Below the pieces are notes generated by a model, which was not told where the DNA came from, did not search any database, and saw only the letters and a program-made list of their open reading frames with translations. From Bacteroidota bacterium (GTDB lineage Bacteria > Bacteroidota > Bacteroidia > Bacteroidales > P3), in the NCBI GenBank assembly GCA_030540495.1, contig JAUNWC010000128.1, positions 1 through 5,338 on the forward strand: a DNA stretch of 5,338 nt, in the 5' to 3' direction. Below, piece by piece: positions 1-5,338 of this stretch (positions within the stretch are counted from its first letter, which is position 1; each line of letters begins with the position of its first letter). Both the position numbers and the translations under genes were made by a program.

Positions 1-1
1 A

Positions 2-190
2 GAAATTGATAAAAGTATTCAACGAATTATTGATATCAAAAAGAAAATACAAGAAAAGACAAAAGACAAAAACTTGCAACAAGAATTGAAAAAAGAGGCA
101 GAGAAAATGATAAACAATTTATGTGTTCTAATTTTGCAAGAAGTAACAAAAACACTTAAATTACTTCCACATCATTATGCCACCAAATAA
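2..190 (+). CDS. 3' end of an unrecognised gene (partial)
   Basis: An open frame enters from the left edge and runs 62 codons to a TAA at 188-190. The visible part begins EIDKSIQRIIDIKKKIQ and is very rich in Lys, Glu and Gln up to about residue 36, as expected for a charged amphipathic or coiled-coil helix. It then becomes more hydrophobic (INNLCVLILQEV) and ends LLPHHYATK. I do not recognise the family. The S-x-x-R-I-I-x-x-K run faintly recalls the end of glycoside hydrolase family 3 N-terminal domains, but what follows does not, so I do not assign it. No terminator hairpin follows the stop, and the last 30 bases are shared with a possible minus-strand gene. The frame could be chance, since Lys-rich frames stay open easily in AT-rich DNA, but its length and uninterrupted entry from the edge favour a real C-terminus. 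Confidence 0.5.
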   Translation, partial: EIDKSIQRIIDIKKKIQEKTKDKNLQQELKKEAEKMINNLCVLILQEVTKTLKLLPHHYATK

Positions 191-337
191 CTTCATTTTT
201 AATTTTTTCCCTTTCCTCTTGTGTTTGTTTTTCTTTTCTTTATCTGAATCTTTTTGCTTGTCGGGCAAAAGAAAAGCAATAAAAAACACAATAACTATTG
301 CAAAGAAAAATATCCAATTACTTGTTTGTATATCCAT
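161..337 (-). CDS. possible small single-pass membrane protein, 58 aa
   Basis: The minus-strand frame starts at ATG 337 and ends with TAA at 161-163. It begins MDIQTSNW, then has one strongly hydrophobic stretch at about residues 8-24 (WIFFFAIVIVFFIAFLL). A cytoplasmic-type tail follows that is dominated by Lys and Arg (about residues 26-49), ending GGIMMWK. One N-terminal helix followed by a polybasic tail is a common layout for small bacterial inner-membrane proteins and is unlikely to arise as antisense noise. There is no Shine-Dalgarno sequence, as is normal in Bacteroidota, and a weak promoter-like sequence lies at 357-388. It converges on the partial gene at 2-190, and their 3' ends overlap by 30 bases. 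I recognise no family and the function is unknown. Doubt remains because the hydrophobic segment is the T-rich strand of AT-rich DNA. Confidence 0.45.
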   Translation of the reverse strand: MDIQTSNWIFFFAIVIVFFIAFLLPDKQKDSDKEKKNKHKRKGKKLKMKLFGGIMMWK

Positions 338-356
338 GACAACTTATTTTTTATAA

Positions 357-388
357 AAAACGTATTATTTTAAAAATTATTATAACAA
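357..388 (-). promoter_or_regulatory. weak candidate promoter for the 58-aa minus-strand gene
   Basis: Read on the minus strand, TTG (386-388) is followed after 21 bases by TACGTTTT (357-364). This matches the Bacteroidota -7 consensus TAnnTTTG in 7 of 8 positions counting the free ones, and the spacing is 2 bases longer than the usual 19. It would give a very short leader before the ATG at 337. AT-rich DNA gives such near-matches often, so support is weak. Confidence 0.2.
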
Positions 389-410
389 CCAACCAAAAAC
401 ATAAAACATA

Positions 411-573
411 ATGGCAGATACAGAACAAAAAACAATTAGACTCTTTGGAGATAAGCCAAGAGCAATATAATAAAGAAATGGCTCTAAACTCGGCTATGTC
501 TACAATTAGGAGTCTTACAAAAACAGGCTGTGCCGGAAATTTATCAAAAAATTCACTACCTTTGCATTTGTAA
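411..573 (+). pseudogene. possible frameshifted or decayed small reading frame
   Basis: An ATG at 411 in an A-rich start context opens a 19-codon frame (MADTEQKTIRLFGDKPRAI) that stops at 468-470. The next frame over is open from 412 to the TAA at 571-573 and reads like ordinary protein (QLDSLEISQEQYNKEMAL...), but has no ATG of its own before 478. Changing frame at the run of six A (427-432) would join the two into about 55 residues starting MADTEQKKQLDSLEIS. This could be a decayed gene, a sequence error in the A run, or chance. A free-standing 31-residue ORF from the ATG at 478 is the other reading. I recognise no family. The promoter element for the downstream transporter gene lies inside its 3' end, which argues against an intact functional gene here. 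Confidence 0.2.
557..571 (+). promoter_or_regulatory. Bacteroidota -7 promoter element upstream of the MATE gene
   Basis: TACCTTTG at 557-564, followed by CA, matches the Bacteroidota -7 consensus TAnnTTTG exactly. Transcription would be expected to start a few bases downstream, near 570, giving a leader of roughly 57 bases before the ATG at 628. No TTG lies at the expected position about 19 bases upstream (that stretch reads GCCGGAAAT), so only half of the bipartite signal is present. It is the only good match between 338 and 628. Confidence 0.5.
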
Positions 574-627
574 GAATTTTGGGAAATAGGCTAAGTTATA
601 GTAGTCAATGAACATAAAATATATTCT

Positions 628-1938
628 ATGCAAGGTATAAAGGAATTAAATAGTAGTATATTAAAACTTACTCTCCCTAATATTATAACAAATATTACGG
701 TGCCGTTGCTCGGTATAGTGGATACCGCAATAGTAGGACATATTTCAGCAGGAGGTATGCAAGCCGACTATATAGGAGCCATAGCCATAGGAACAATGAT
801 ATTTAACTTTATTTATTGGTTGTTTGGCTTTTTGCGTATGGGCACAAGTGGTTTTACAGCAGTGAGTTATGGAGCAGGAGATAGAACGGAGCAAATAGAT
901 ATACTTACTCGTAGTTGTGCTATTGCCATAATGGCGGCAATCTCCCTAATACTTTTGCAAAAGCCTATAGGTTTTTTAGCGAAAACTTTTGTATCTGGAG
1001 AGGAAAATATTATTTCTCTTGCTTTACAATATTTCTATATAAGAATTTGGGCTGCACCGGCAACACTTGGAATGTATTCTTTGAAAGGTTGGTTTATAGG
1101 AATGCAAGACAGCAAAACTCCTATGTGGATAGCCATATTTATAAATGTGGTAAATATTATATTTGACTTAGTGTTTGTTCTTTACTTTAATATGACTATA
1201 GACGGAGTTGCTTATGCTACTGTTATTGCTCAATACTCAGGCTTGTTGCTTACCCTTGTGGTTTTCTTTTCAAAGTATTTCAAAGGCTATGATGTTTCTT
1301 TGAAAAGAGCGTTAAAAAAAGCCCCTATGCTCCAATTCTTTAAAGTTAATGGAGATATATTTTTGAGAACTATTTGTATAATAGCGGTTACTTCCTATTT
1401 TACCATTGCCTCCACAAAGATGGATTATCCTCTCTTGGCAGTAAATACTTTGATAATGCAGTTATTTACTTTGTTCTCTTATTTTATGGATGGTTTTGCC
1501 TATGCTGCCGAATCCTTATGTGGTAGATTCTCAGGTGCCAATGAGATAAAAAATTTGAGAAGAACGGTGAAATTATTGATTTTATGGGGAACTGGTATGG
1601 CAGTTTTGTGTATGATAGTTTATGGCTTTTTTGCCAAAGATATACTTTCCTTGCTTACCAATCAAAGAGATGTTATAAGAGTAGCACAAGGCTATTTGTT
1701 TTGGACTATACTTATTCCTTTAACGGGTTTTCTTGCCTTCTTATACGATGGAATTTTGATAGGAATGATAAAATCTACTATAATGCGTAACGCCATCTTT
1801 TTTGCTACAGCCTCGTTTTTCTTTATCTTTTTTGTTTTTGGACAAACCAACAATGCTCTTTGGGCAGGTTTTATTTCTTATTTGTTGTTGCGAAGTGTTT
1901 TGATGACAATATTTTCTTGGAAAGATATTTTTGGTTAA
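628..1938 (+). CDS. MATE family efflux transporter, DinF-like subfamily
   Basis: This complete 436-residue protein is an inner-membrane multidrug/toxin exporter of the MATE family (usual length about 440), driven by a Na+ or H+ gradient. It is almost entirely hydrophobic, with about 12 helices in two pseudo-repeats (about residues 10-215 and 235-430). TM1 carries LGIVDTAIVGHI, whose Asp32 sits where the family's conserved acidic residue lies. The segment FLRMGTSGFTAVSYGAGD (about 68-85) and YFMDGFAYAAESLCGRFSGA (about 285-304) are hallmarks of the DinF-like branch as opposed to NorM. The ATG at 628 is the only in-frame ATG after a stop at 592-594. It has no Shine-Dalgarno sequence, and a promoter element lies at 557-564. 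The gene is monocistronic and is followed by a hairpin terminator shared with the convergent lipoprotein gene. The family is secure; the substrate cannot be told. Confidence 0.95.
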   Translation: MQGIKELNSSILKLTLPNIITNITVPLLGIVDTAIVGHISAGGMQADYIGAIAIGTMIFNFIYWLFGFLRMGTSGFTAVSYGAGDRTEQIDILTRSCAIAIMAAISLILLQKPIGFLAKTFVSGEENIISLALQYFYIRIWAAPATLGMYSLKGWFIGMQDSKTPMWIAIFINVVNIIFDLVFVLYFNMTIDGVAYATVIAQYSGLLLTLVVFFSKYFKGYDVSLKRALKKAPMLQFFKVNGDIFLRTICIIAVTSYFTIASTKMDYPLLAVNTLIMQLFTLFSYFMDGFAYAAESLCGRFSGANEIKNLRRTVKLLILWGTGMAVLCMIVYGFFAKDILSLLTNQRDVIRVAQGYLFWTILIPLTGFLAFLYDGILIGMIKSTIMRNAIFFATASFFFIFFVFGQTNNALWAGFISYLLLRSVLMTIFSWKDIFG

Positions 1939-1963
1939 ATAGCCTAACAAACAGGCAACAAAA

Positions 1964-1991
1964 AAAGCAGTCTTATTTGTGGGACTGCTTT
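1964..1991. terminator. bidirectional intrinsic terminator between convergent genes
   Basis: AAAGCAGTC (1964-1972) pairs perfectly with GACTGCTTT (1983-1991) around a 10-base loop, and two G-U pairs can extend the stem inward. Six A precede the GC core at 1961-1966, so minus-strand transcripts end in a U run. On the plus strand the stem's 3' arm ends in TTT followed by ATTG, a weaker tail. It lies 25 bases after the transporter stop and 25 bases after the lipoprotein stop on the other strand, exactly where a shared terminator is expected. Confidence 0.8.
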
Positions 1992-2016
1992 ATTGTAATC
2001 GCTAAGTAGAAATTAC

Positions 2017-2187
2017 TTATTTAACTTCTGTTGCAGATGCTGTGTTAGAAGCAGTAGTTTCACTTGCAGGAGCAACTTCCTCAGTAGGAGTGTTCTCTGT
2101 AGGAGTAGTTGTTGCAGAATCTGTTCCTTTGCTTCCACATGCTGCGAAAAATCCAGCGATAGCCAATACTAAAAATACTTTTTTCAT
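2017..2187 (-). CDS. small Thr/Ala/Glu-rich lipoprotein, 56 aa
   Basis: The minus-strand frame starts at ATG 2187 and stops with TAA at 2017-2019. The N-terminus MKKVFLVLAIAGFFAAC is a clear lipoprotein signal peptide: two Lys, a hydrophobic core, and the lipobox FAAC with the lipidated Cys at residue 17. The mature part is only about 40 residues, begins CGSKGTDSA and is low-complexity (Thr, Ala, Ser, Glu, Pro), so it is probably disordered. It contains the near-repeat TPTE-N-TPTE. The acidic cluster that directs Bacteroidota lipoproteins to the surface is not obvious after the Cys, so the final membrane face is uncertain. A consensus promoter (2234-2263) lies about 47 bases upstream and a terminator follows, so it is a stand-alone transcript. 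The start is preceded by TTAAAGAA, A-rich as usual in this phylum. Function is unknown. Tiny lipoproteins of this kind are common in Bacteroidota genomes but often missed by annotation. Confidence 0.85.
   Translation of the reverse strand: MKKVFLVLAIAGFFAACGSKGTDSATTTPTENTPTEEVAPASETTASNTASATEVK
2080..2106 (-). repeat. short imperfect direct repeat in the lipoprotein gene (TPTE units)
   Basis: On the plus strand CTCAGTAGGAGT (2080-2091) and CTCTGTAGGAGT (2095-2106) match in 11 of 12 bases, separated by three bases. They encode two TPTE units flanking an Asn (residues 28-36). In-frame repetition of this sort can let the disordered linker change length by slippage. Confidence 0.6.
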
Positions 2188-2233
2188 TTCTTTAATTTTT
2201 TTAAAGGTTTATAATTCTTTTGTTTTAACGGTG

Positions 2234-2263
2234 CAAATTTAGTACAACTTTTTTTTATGTCAA
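2234..2263 (-). promoter_or_regulatory. consensus Bacteroidota promoter for the small lipoprotein gene
   Basis: On the minus strand TTG (2261-2263, extended to TTGACA) is followed after exactly 19 bases by TAAATTTG (2234-2241), then CA. This is a full match to the TTG-N19-TAnnTTTG promoter of the Bacteroidota primary sigma factor. Transcription should start near 2227, giving a leader of about 40 bases before the ATG at 2187. The complete match suggests strong, constitutive-type expression (inference). Confidence 0.8.
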
Positions 2264-2453
2264 TACTTTTTGTAAAGAAAATTTAATATTTTGACTATAA
2301 AATATTGAAAATCAAAGATAAAAAACTCATATTTTTTTGTTAATTATTCTTATTTACTAACACTTTTCTTACTTATATAGAGCATTTTATGCAATATTTG
2401 ATAGCATAGTCCGTTATAAAAACTATGAAATTAACAAAAAAACATTTATATCT

Positions 2454-2972
2454 ATGATACAGAGAATACAAACACTATGGCTTGCTTTGGCTTTATTGTT
2501 GTCCGTAATGGCATTTTTCTTTCCATTGGCAAATTTTGTTCTGCCTGACCAAAGCATAGTTTATAACCTTGTCGTAAAATCGGCAGATATCAATTCAGAT
2601 AGTTTTTTTCAACAATCTTCGCCGATACTTCTTATAGCACTCAACGTTGTTTTTATGCTACTTTGTTTGGTAACAATATTTACCTATAAAAACAGAATCT
2701 TACAGATGAAAATCTTGGCTTTTGCCTTTTTAGTATTGGTGGCATATACATTAGTGTTGTTCCTATATCAAACAGATGCAGGTCTAAAACAAATTCTAAA
2801 CACTTGGCTAAAAGGTAGAGAGGATTTGGTTGCTTCCACCTTTAAATCAGCCAAAACTATTTATGGTTTAGGTTCTTATTTTCCTATTGCACAGATTATT
2901 TGCTTGGTTTTTGCAAGAAATGGTATAAGAAAAGATGAAAAACTTGTACGAGCAAGCGACCGTTTGAGATAG
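2454..2972 (+). CDS. DUF4293 family membrane protein
   Basis: This complete 172-residue integral membrane protein belongs to DUF4293, a family essentially restricted to Bacteroidota and of unknown function. It shows both family ends: the N-terminal MIQRIQTLWL, and a C-terminal basic tail IRKDEKLVRASDRLR after the last helix. Four hydrophobic segments are visible at about residues 8-29, 57-78, 85-106 and 135-155. The first loop (about 30-56) is polar and probably periplasmic, and the C-terminal Arg/Lys tail is probably cytoplasmic. The ATG at 2454 is fixed by the family N-terminus. It has no Shine-Dalgarno sequence, only an A-rich stretch (AACAAAAAAACATTTATATCT). The stop is 26 bases before the next gene on the same strand, with no hairpin between, so the two are probably co-transcribed. 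I found no convincing TAnnTTTG element between 2264 and 2453. Confidence 0.9.
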   Translation: MIQRIQTLWLALALLLSVMAFFFPLANFVLPDQSIVYNLVVKSADINSDSFFQQSSPILLIALNVVFMLLCLVTIFTYKNRILQMKILAFAFLVLVAYTLVLFLYQTDAGLKQILNTWLKGREDLVASTFKSAKTIYGLGSYFPIAQIICLVFARNGIRKDEKLVRASDRLR

Positions 2973-2998
2973 CTGATTTTTATAAAAAATATTTGTTT

Positions 2999-5338
2999 AT
3001 GAAAAAAAAGAGTATAGTATTTTTATGCCTTTTGTGTTTGTTTGATTTGTCTTTGCTTTTGGCACAGAATACTGAAGAATCTGATGAATGCACAAAAATA
3101 ACTTCTCCTGCCCTAATCATAATGCCAAACAACAGTATTATGGTTCAGTGGAATGCAAGCAATATGGCAGATAGTTTCTATGTTATATCGGATACCATAG
3201 GAAAGATTCCTGCAGATTGTGGAATAAGATACTCTACTCAAAATCACGAACAAACGTTTTCAAACTTGTTCTCAAAACAGACGTATCAGTTTCTTGTAAG
3301 AAGCAATTGTGGAATAGATTTTAGCGATTGGCGTTGGTTTTTTGTCAATTATCGCTCCTCTATTGATGTAGAGGCTTTGCCACTTTCTCAAATTAGTATG
3401 GACAGCATAGGTTTTATATATGCTAACGACAGCAATACATATGCTTATAAGTACTTAGACCTATCCATAGACACTGAGGCGGTAAGCACCTATATTGATT
3501 TTGCTTTTAAATCGCAAAATCTCGCGGATACTCTAAACGTTTCATTGTTTTTGCTAAGTCCTTATTCTGCCATAGAAATAGATAATTCTCTAAATAACAA
3601 TTATCAAATAGGAAGTGTTTGTTTGGCAGGCAATACAGAATGGCAACACCAACACATAGAATTAGGGCAAGAATTTTCGGGCTCAGTCAATCGTTTGCTT
3701 TTTGTTTGGAAAAATATTGATGGCACTATTATAGACCTTCCTCTTTTGATAGATAGTCTTAGTATTGCTTCTCGTTTTTGTGCCATACCAGATAGTTTAA
3801 GAACAACCGCTCTTTCTTCTCATTCCGCTCAAATTACTTGGCTTTCGGCATATGGGCAAGAGAATTTTCAATTAGAATACAAAAAAGATATAGATACGGA
3901 GTGGATAGTTTATCAAAACATAGAAAACAATTTTGAGTTAGAAAACCTTCTGCCCGATACTTATTATAATGTAAGGGTTAAGGCTTTGTGTGATGATGAA
4001 GAAAGTTTGTATAGCGAAAGTTTTACTTTTAAAACTCTTATAGACTTATCTACGCCTGAGAATATTTCTCTTAACATAGGAGATACTTTTGTTTTTCTTT
4101 CTTGGTCGCAAGTAACAAATGCCAATGCTTACCTTCTTGCTTACAAAGAAGAAAGTGAGTCAAATTGGAGAGATACTTTATTGGAACAAAACAGCGTTTT
4201 CTTAGACTCTTTATTGCCAAACACTTCCTATGATTTGAGAATAAAAGCCCTGTACAATGATGTAGAAAGTTTGTGGTCGGAAGTAATAAACTTTAAAACC
4301 AAGTGCAAGGCAAATAATTCCTATCCATACATAATAGAACAGGAGTTTTTTGCAGATATAAGCAACTCTAATCTGCCTCTTTGTTGGCTATACGACTCTG
4401 CAATTTATTCTATGGACTTTGACCTTACATTATTAGAACATCCTTATCTTAGTTTTGAATATAAATCTTCAAATGCTATTGAAATACAGATATCTACAAA
4501 CGGAGGAGAAAGTTTTGTGCTTATAGATAATCTTCTTCCTGTGGCTACTTATTCTTCTCGTCTTTTCTCGCTTTCAGATTATTCGGGTTACGAAAAAGTT
4601 GTGCTTAGATTTTCTTCTGAGAATATAAGCGATTTTAGAGTAAAGAATTTTGTTTTGCAAAATGCTTGTCCGACAGTTAGCAACGTTGTTGTAAATGATA
4701 TCTCTCAAACTTCTTTTACTCTTGTATGGCAGGATGGAGGAATGCCGGTTAGACTTACTTTGCAAGACAACTCGGGCGATATAATTCATTCCACCACCAC
4801 ACAAAATAATACTTACACCTTTACTAATTTGCAACCAAATTCTATTTACTCTGTTGTCCTTTCTTCTGTTTGCGAGTCTTTGCCACTATTAGATAGCATA
4901 AAAATAGAGGTTCAAACTCTTGCTATAGAATATGTTTGCCCTGTGCCTACAAATTTTCAAGGAGAATGGGTGCATTCTGATATAGACGAGGCTCTTTTGG
5001 TTACTTGGGAGTCGGAGGCTAATATTTGGCAGGTTGTTTATAAGGACTATTATGCAGTCAATTGGGATACAACCATAGTTACTCTTAACTCTGTATTTAC
5101 CCTTAGAAACTTAGAACTCAATCATACTTATCTCGTAAAAGTTAGAGCAATTTGCAATGTAGGAGATACCTCTGATTTTACAGAACTTATACAAGTAAAT
5201 ATAGGCAATAGTGATTTGGAAGATATTCAAAGTACAGAAAAGGATATAACCATTTATCCTAATCCAACCACCAATGCAATAAAAATAAAATCAAAGGTAG
5301 AAACTCTTTCCTCTATCGCTATTTACAAATCAGACGGA
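2999..5338 (+). CDS. T9SS-secreted multidomain FN3 / jelly-roll protein (3' end beyond window)
   Basis: The frame opens at ATG 2999 and stays open for exactly 780 codons to the right edge. Residues 1-22 are a signal peptide (MKKKS, hydrophobic core, LLLA, cut before QN). FN3-like modules lie at about 31-118, 261-347, 351-435, 557-641 and 647-735. Each has a Trp in the first strands (for example MVQWNAS, QITWLS, FLSWSQV, LVWQDG, VTWESE), and most end with R/K-x-x-C. A jelly-roll-like module sits at about 120-259 (VSLFLLSP, RLLFVWKN, LLIDSLSIASRFC), and a cleaved-adhesin-like module at about 436-556 (YPYIIEQEF, LPLCW, STNGGESF). From about 749, DITIYPNPTTNAIKIK is the start of a type IX secretion C-terminal sorting domain, whose last few tens of residues are missing. 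The protein should cross the inner membrane by Sec and the outer membrane by T9SS, then be released or anchored to the surface. No catalytic domain is visible, so adhesion or binding is the likely role (inference). The start, 26 bases after the DUF4293 stop, suggests an operon. Confidence 0.92.
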   Translation, partial: MKKKSIVFLCLLCLFDLSLLLAQNTEESDECTKITSPALIIMPNNSIMVQWNASNMADSFYVISDTIGKIPADCGIRYSTQNHEQTFSNLFSKQTYQFLVRSNCGIDFSDWRWFFVNYRSSIDVEALPLSQISMDSIGFIYANDSNTYAYKYLDLSIDTEAVSTYIDFAFKSQNLADTLNVSLFLLSPYSAIEIDNSLNNNYQIGSVCLAGNTEWQHQHIELGQEFSGSVNRLLFVWKNIDGTIIDLPLLIDSLSIASRFCAIPDSLRTTALSSHSAQITWLSAYGQENFQLEYKKDIDTEWIVYQNIENNFELENLLPDTYYNVRVKALCDDEESLYSESFTFKTLIDLSTPENISLNIGDTFVFLSWSQVTNANAYLLAYKEESESNWRDTLLEQNSVFLDSLLPNTSYDLRIKALYNDVESLWSEVINFKTKCKANNSYPYIIEQEFFADISNSNLPLCWLYDSAIYSMDFDLTLLEHPYLSFEYKSSNAIEIQISTNGGESFVLIDNLLPVATYSSRLFSLSDYSGYEKVVLRFSSENISDFRVKNFVLQNACPTVSNVVVNDISQTSFTLVWQDGGMPVRLTLQDNSGDIIHSTTTQNNTYTFTNLQPNSIYSVVLSSVCESLPLLDSIKIEVQTLAIEYVCPVPTNFQGEWVHSDIDEALLVTWESEANIWQVVYKDYYAVNWDTTIVTLNSVFTLRNLELNHTYLVKVRAICNVGDTSDFTELIQVNIGNSDLEDIQSTEKDITIYPNPTTNAIKIKSKVETLSSIAIYKSDG
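3779..4303 (+). repeat. tandem pair of diverged FN3 modules within the secreted protein
   Basis: Two adjacent FN3 modules (residues about 261-347 and 351-435) align with a constant offset of 88 residues (264 bases). The best-preserved part, starting LLPDTYYNVRVKALC at 3947 and LLPNTSYDLRIKALY at 4211, has 15 identities in 24 residues. DNA identity persists in places (for example GAAAGTTTGT in both), pointing to an old tandem duplication inside the gene. The second copy has lost both cysteines that the other FN3 modules carry. Confidence 0.65.
5243..5338 (+). other. start of T9SS type A C-terminal sorting domain (cut by window edge)
   Basis: Residues 749-780 of the secreted protein read DITIYPNPTTNAIKIK, then SSIAIYKSDG. 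The Y-P-N-P motif after a short hydrophobic strand, the following I-x-I strand, and the hydrophobic strand ending near a Gly are the standard opening of the Por-secretion-system sorting domain (TIGR04183 type). A full domain would be about 70-80 residues, so some 40 more residues and the stop should lie just past the right edge. Confidence 0.9.

Noticed and set aside
252..270. Short inverted repeat TTTTGC / GCAAAA as a possible terminator.
   Set aside because: The stem is only six pairs, mostly A-T, has no U run placed correctly, and lies inside the 58-residue reading frame.
423..440. Programmed frameshift at the AAAAAAC sequence near 427-433.
   Set aside because: The phase is wrong for a -1 slip on that heptamer: joining the frames needs a +1 shift, and no stimulatory structure or stop-adjacent site is seen.
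608..640. A 10-codon frame (ATG 608 to TAA 638-640) overlapping the transporter start in another frame, as a possible leader peptide.
   Set aside because: It is too short to judge, has no regulatory codon run or attenuator hairpin, and such mini-frames are common in AT-rich leaders.
1741..1950. A 69-residue minus-strand frame over the 3' end of the transporter gene.
   Set aside because: It is antisense to conserved MATE sequence and would have to read through the region of the shared terminator; its content looks random.
2042..2242. A 66-residue plus-strand frame beginning MLEAVVSLAGATSS.
   Set aside because: It is antisense to the lipoprotein gene, which has a lipobox, promoter and terminator; the frame's Val/Ser content mirrors the Thr/Ala/Glu codons of that gene.
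2264..2453. Promoter search for the DUF4293 gene.
   Set aside because: Several TTG and T-rich stretches occur, but none combine with TAnnTTTG at acceptable spacing, so no promoter is called.
3604..3786. A 60-residue minus-strand frame inside the secreted protein gene.
   Set aside because: It lies wholly antisense to a continuous frame with recognisable domains and shows no protein features of its own.
4574..4834. An 86-residue minus-strand frame inside the secreted protein gene.
   Set aside because: It is antisense to well-defined modules, of mixed composition with no motif, signal peptide or promoter.

Overview
The window looks like a chromosomal segment of an AT-rich (roughly one-third G+C by eye) member of the Bacteroidota, most plausibly Bacteroidales or a related gut or oral type lineage. 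Four independent signals point there: a secreted multi-FN3 protein ending in a type IX secretion (T9SS) sorting domain, a DUF4293 membrane protein, promoters of the TTG-N19-TAnnTTTG type used by the Bacteroidota primary sigma factor, and starts preceded by A/T-rich sequence instead of Shine-Dalgarno motifs.

Layout. Positions 2-190 hold the 3' end of an unrecognised plus-strand gene. A possible small single-pass membrane protein (161-337, minus) converges on it and overlaps it by 30 bases. Positions 338-627 carry no secure gene, but contain a possible frameshifted small reading frame (411-573) and a good -7 promoter element (557-564) that should drive the next gene. Positions 628-1938 encode a complete DinF-type MATE efflux transporter. 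It converges with a tiny, Thr/Ala/Glu-rich lipoprotein gene (2017-2187, minus), and the two share a hairpin terminator at 1964-1991. The lipoprotein has a textbook Bacteroidota promoter at 2234-2263.

From 2454 a plus-strand pair starts: a DUF4293 four-helix membrane protein (2454-2972) and, 26 bases later, a large exported protein (2999 to beyond the right edge). The large protein has a signal peptide, five FN3-like modules interleaved with two jelly-roll/cleaved-adhesin-like modules, and the beginning of a T9SS C-terminal sorting domain. It stays open for exactly 780 codons in the window and lacks only the last few tens of residues.

Functionally this is a cell-envelope neighbourhood (efflux pump, lipoprotein, inner-membrane protein, surface or secreted modular protein). 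I see no evidence that the genes form one pathway, and no mobile element, CRISPR array, RNA gene or defence system. The most informative observations are the alternating domain architecture of the T9SS cargo, its regular cysteine pairing with a coordinated loss in one module, and the unannotated small minus-strand genes.
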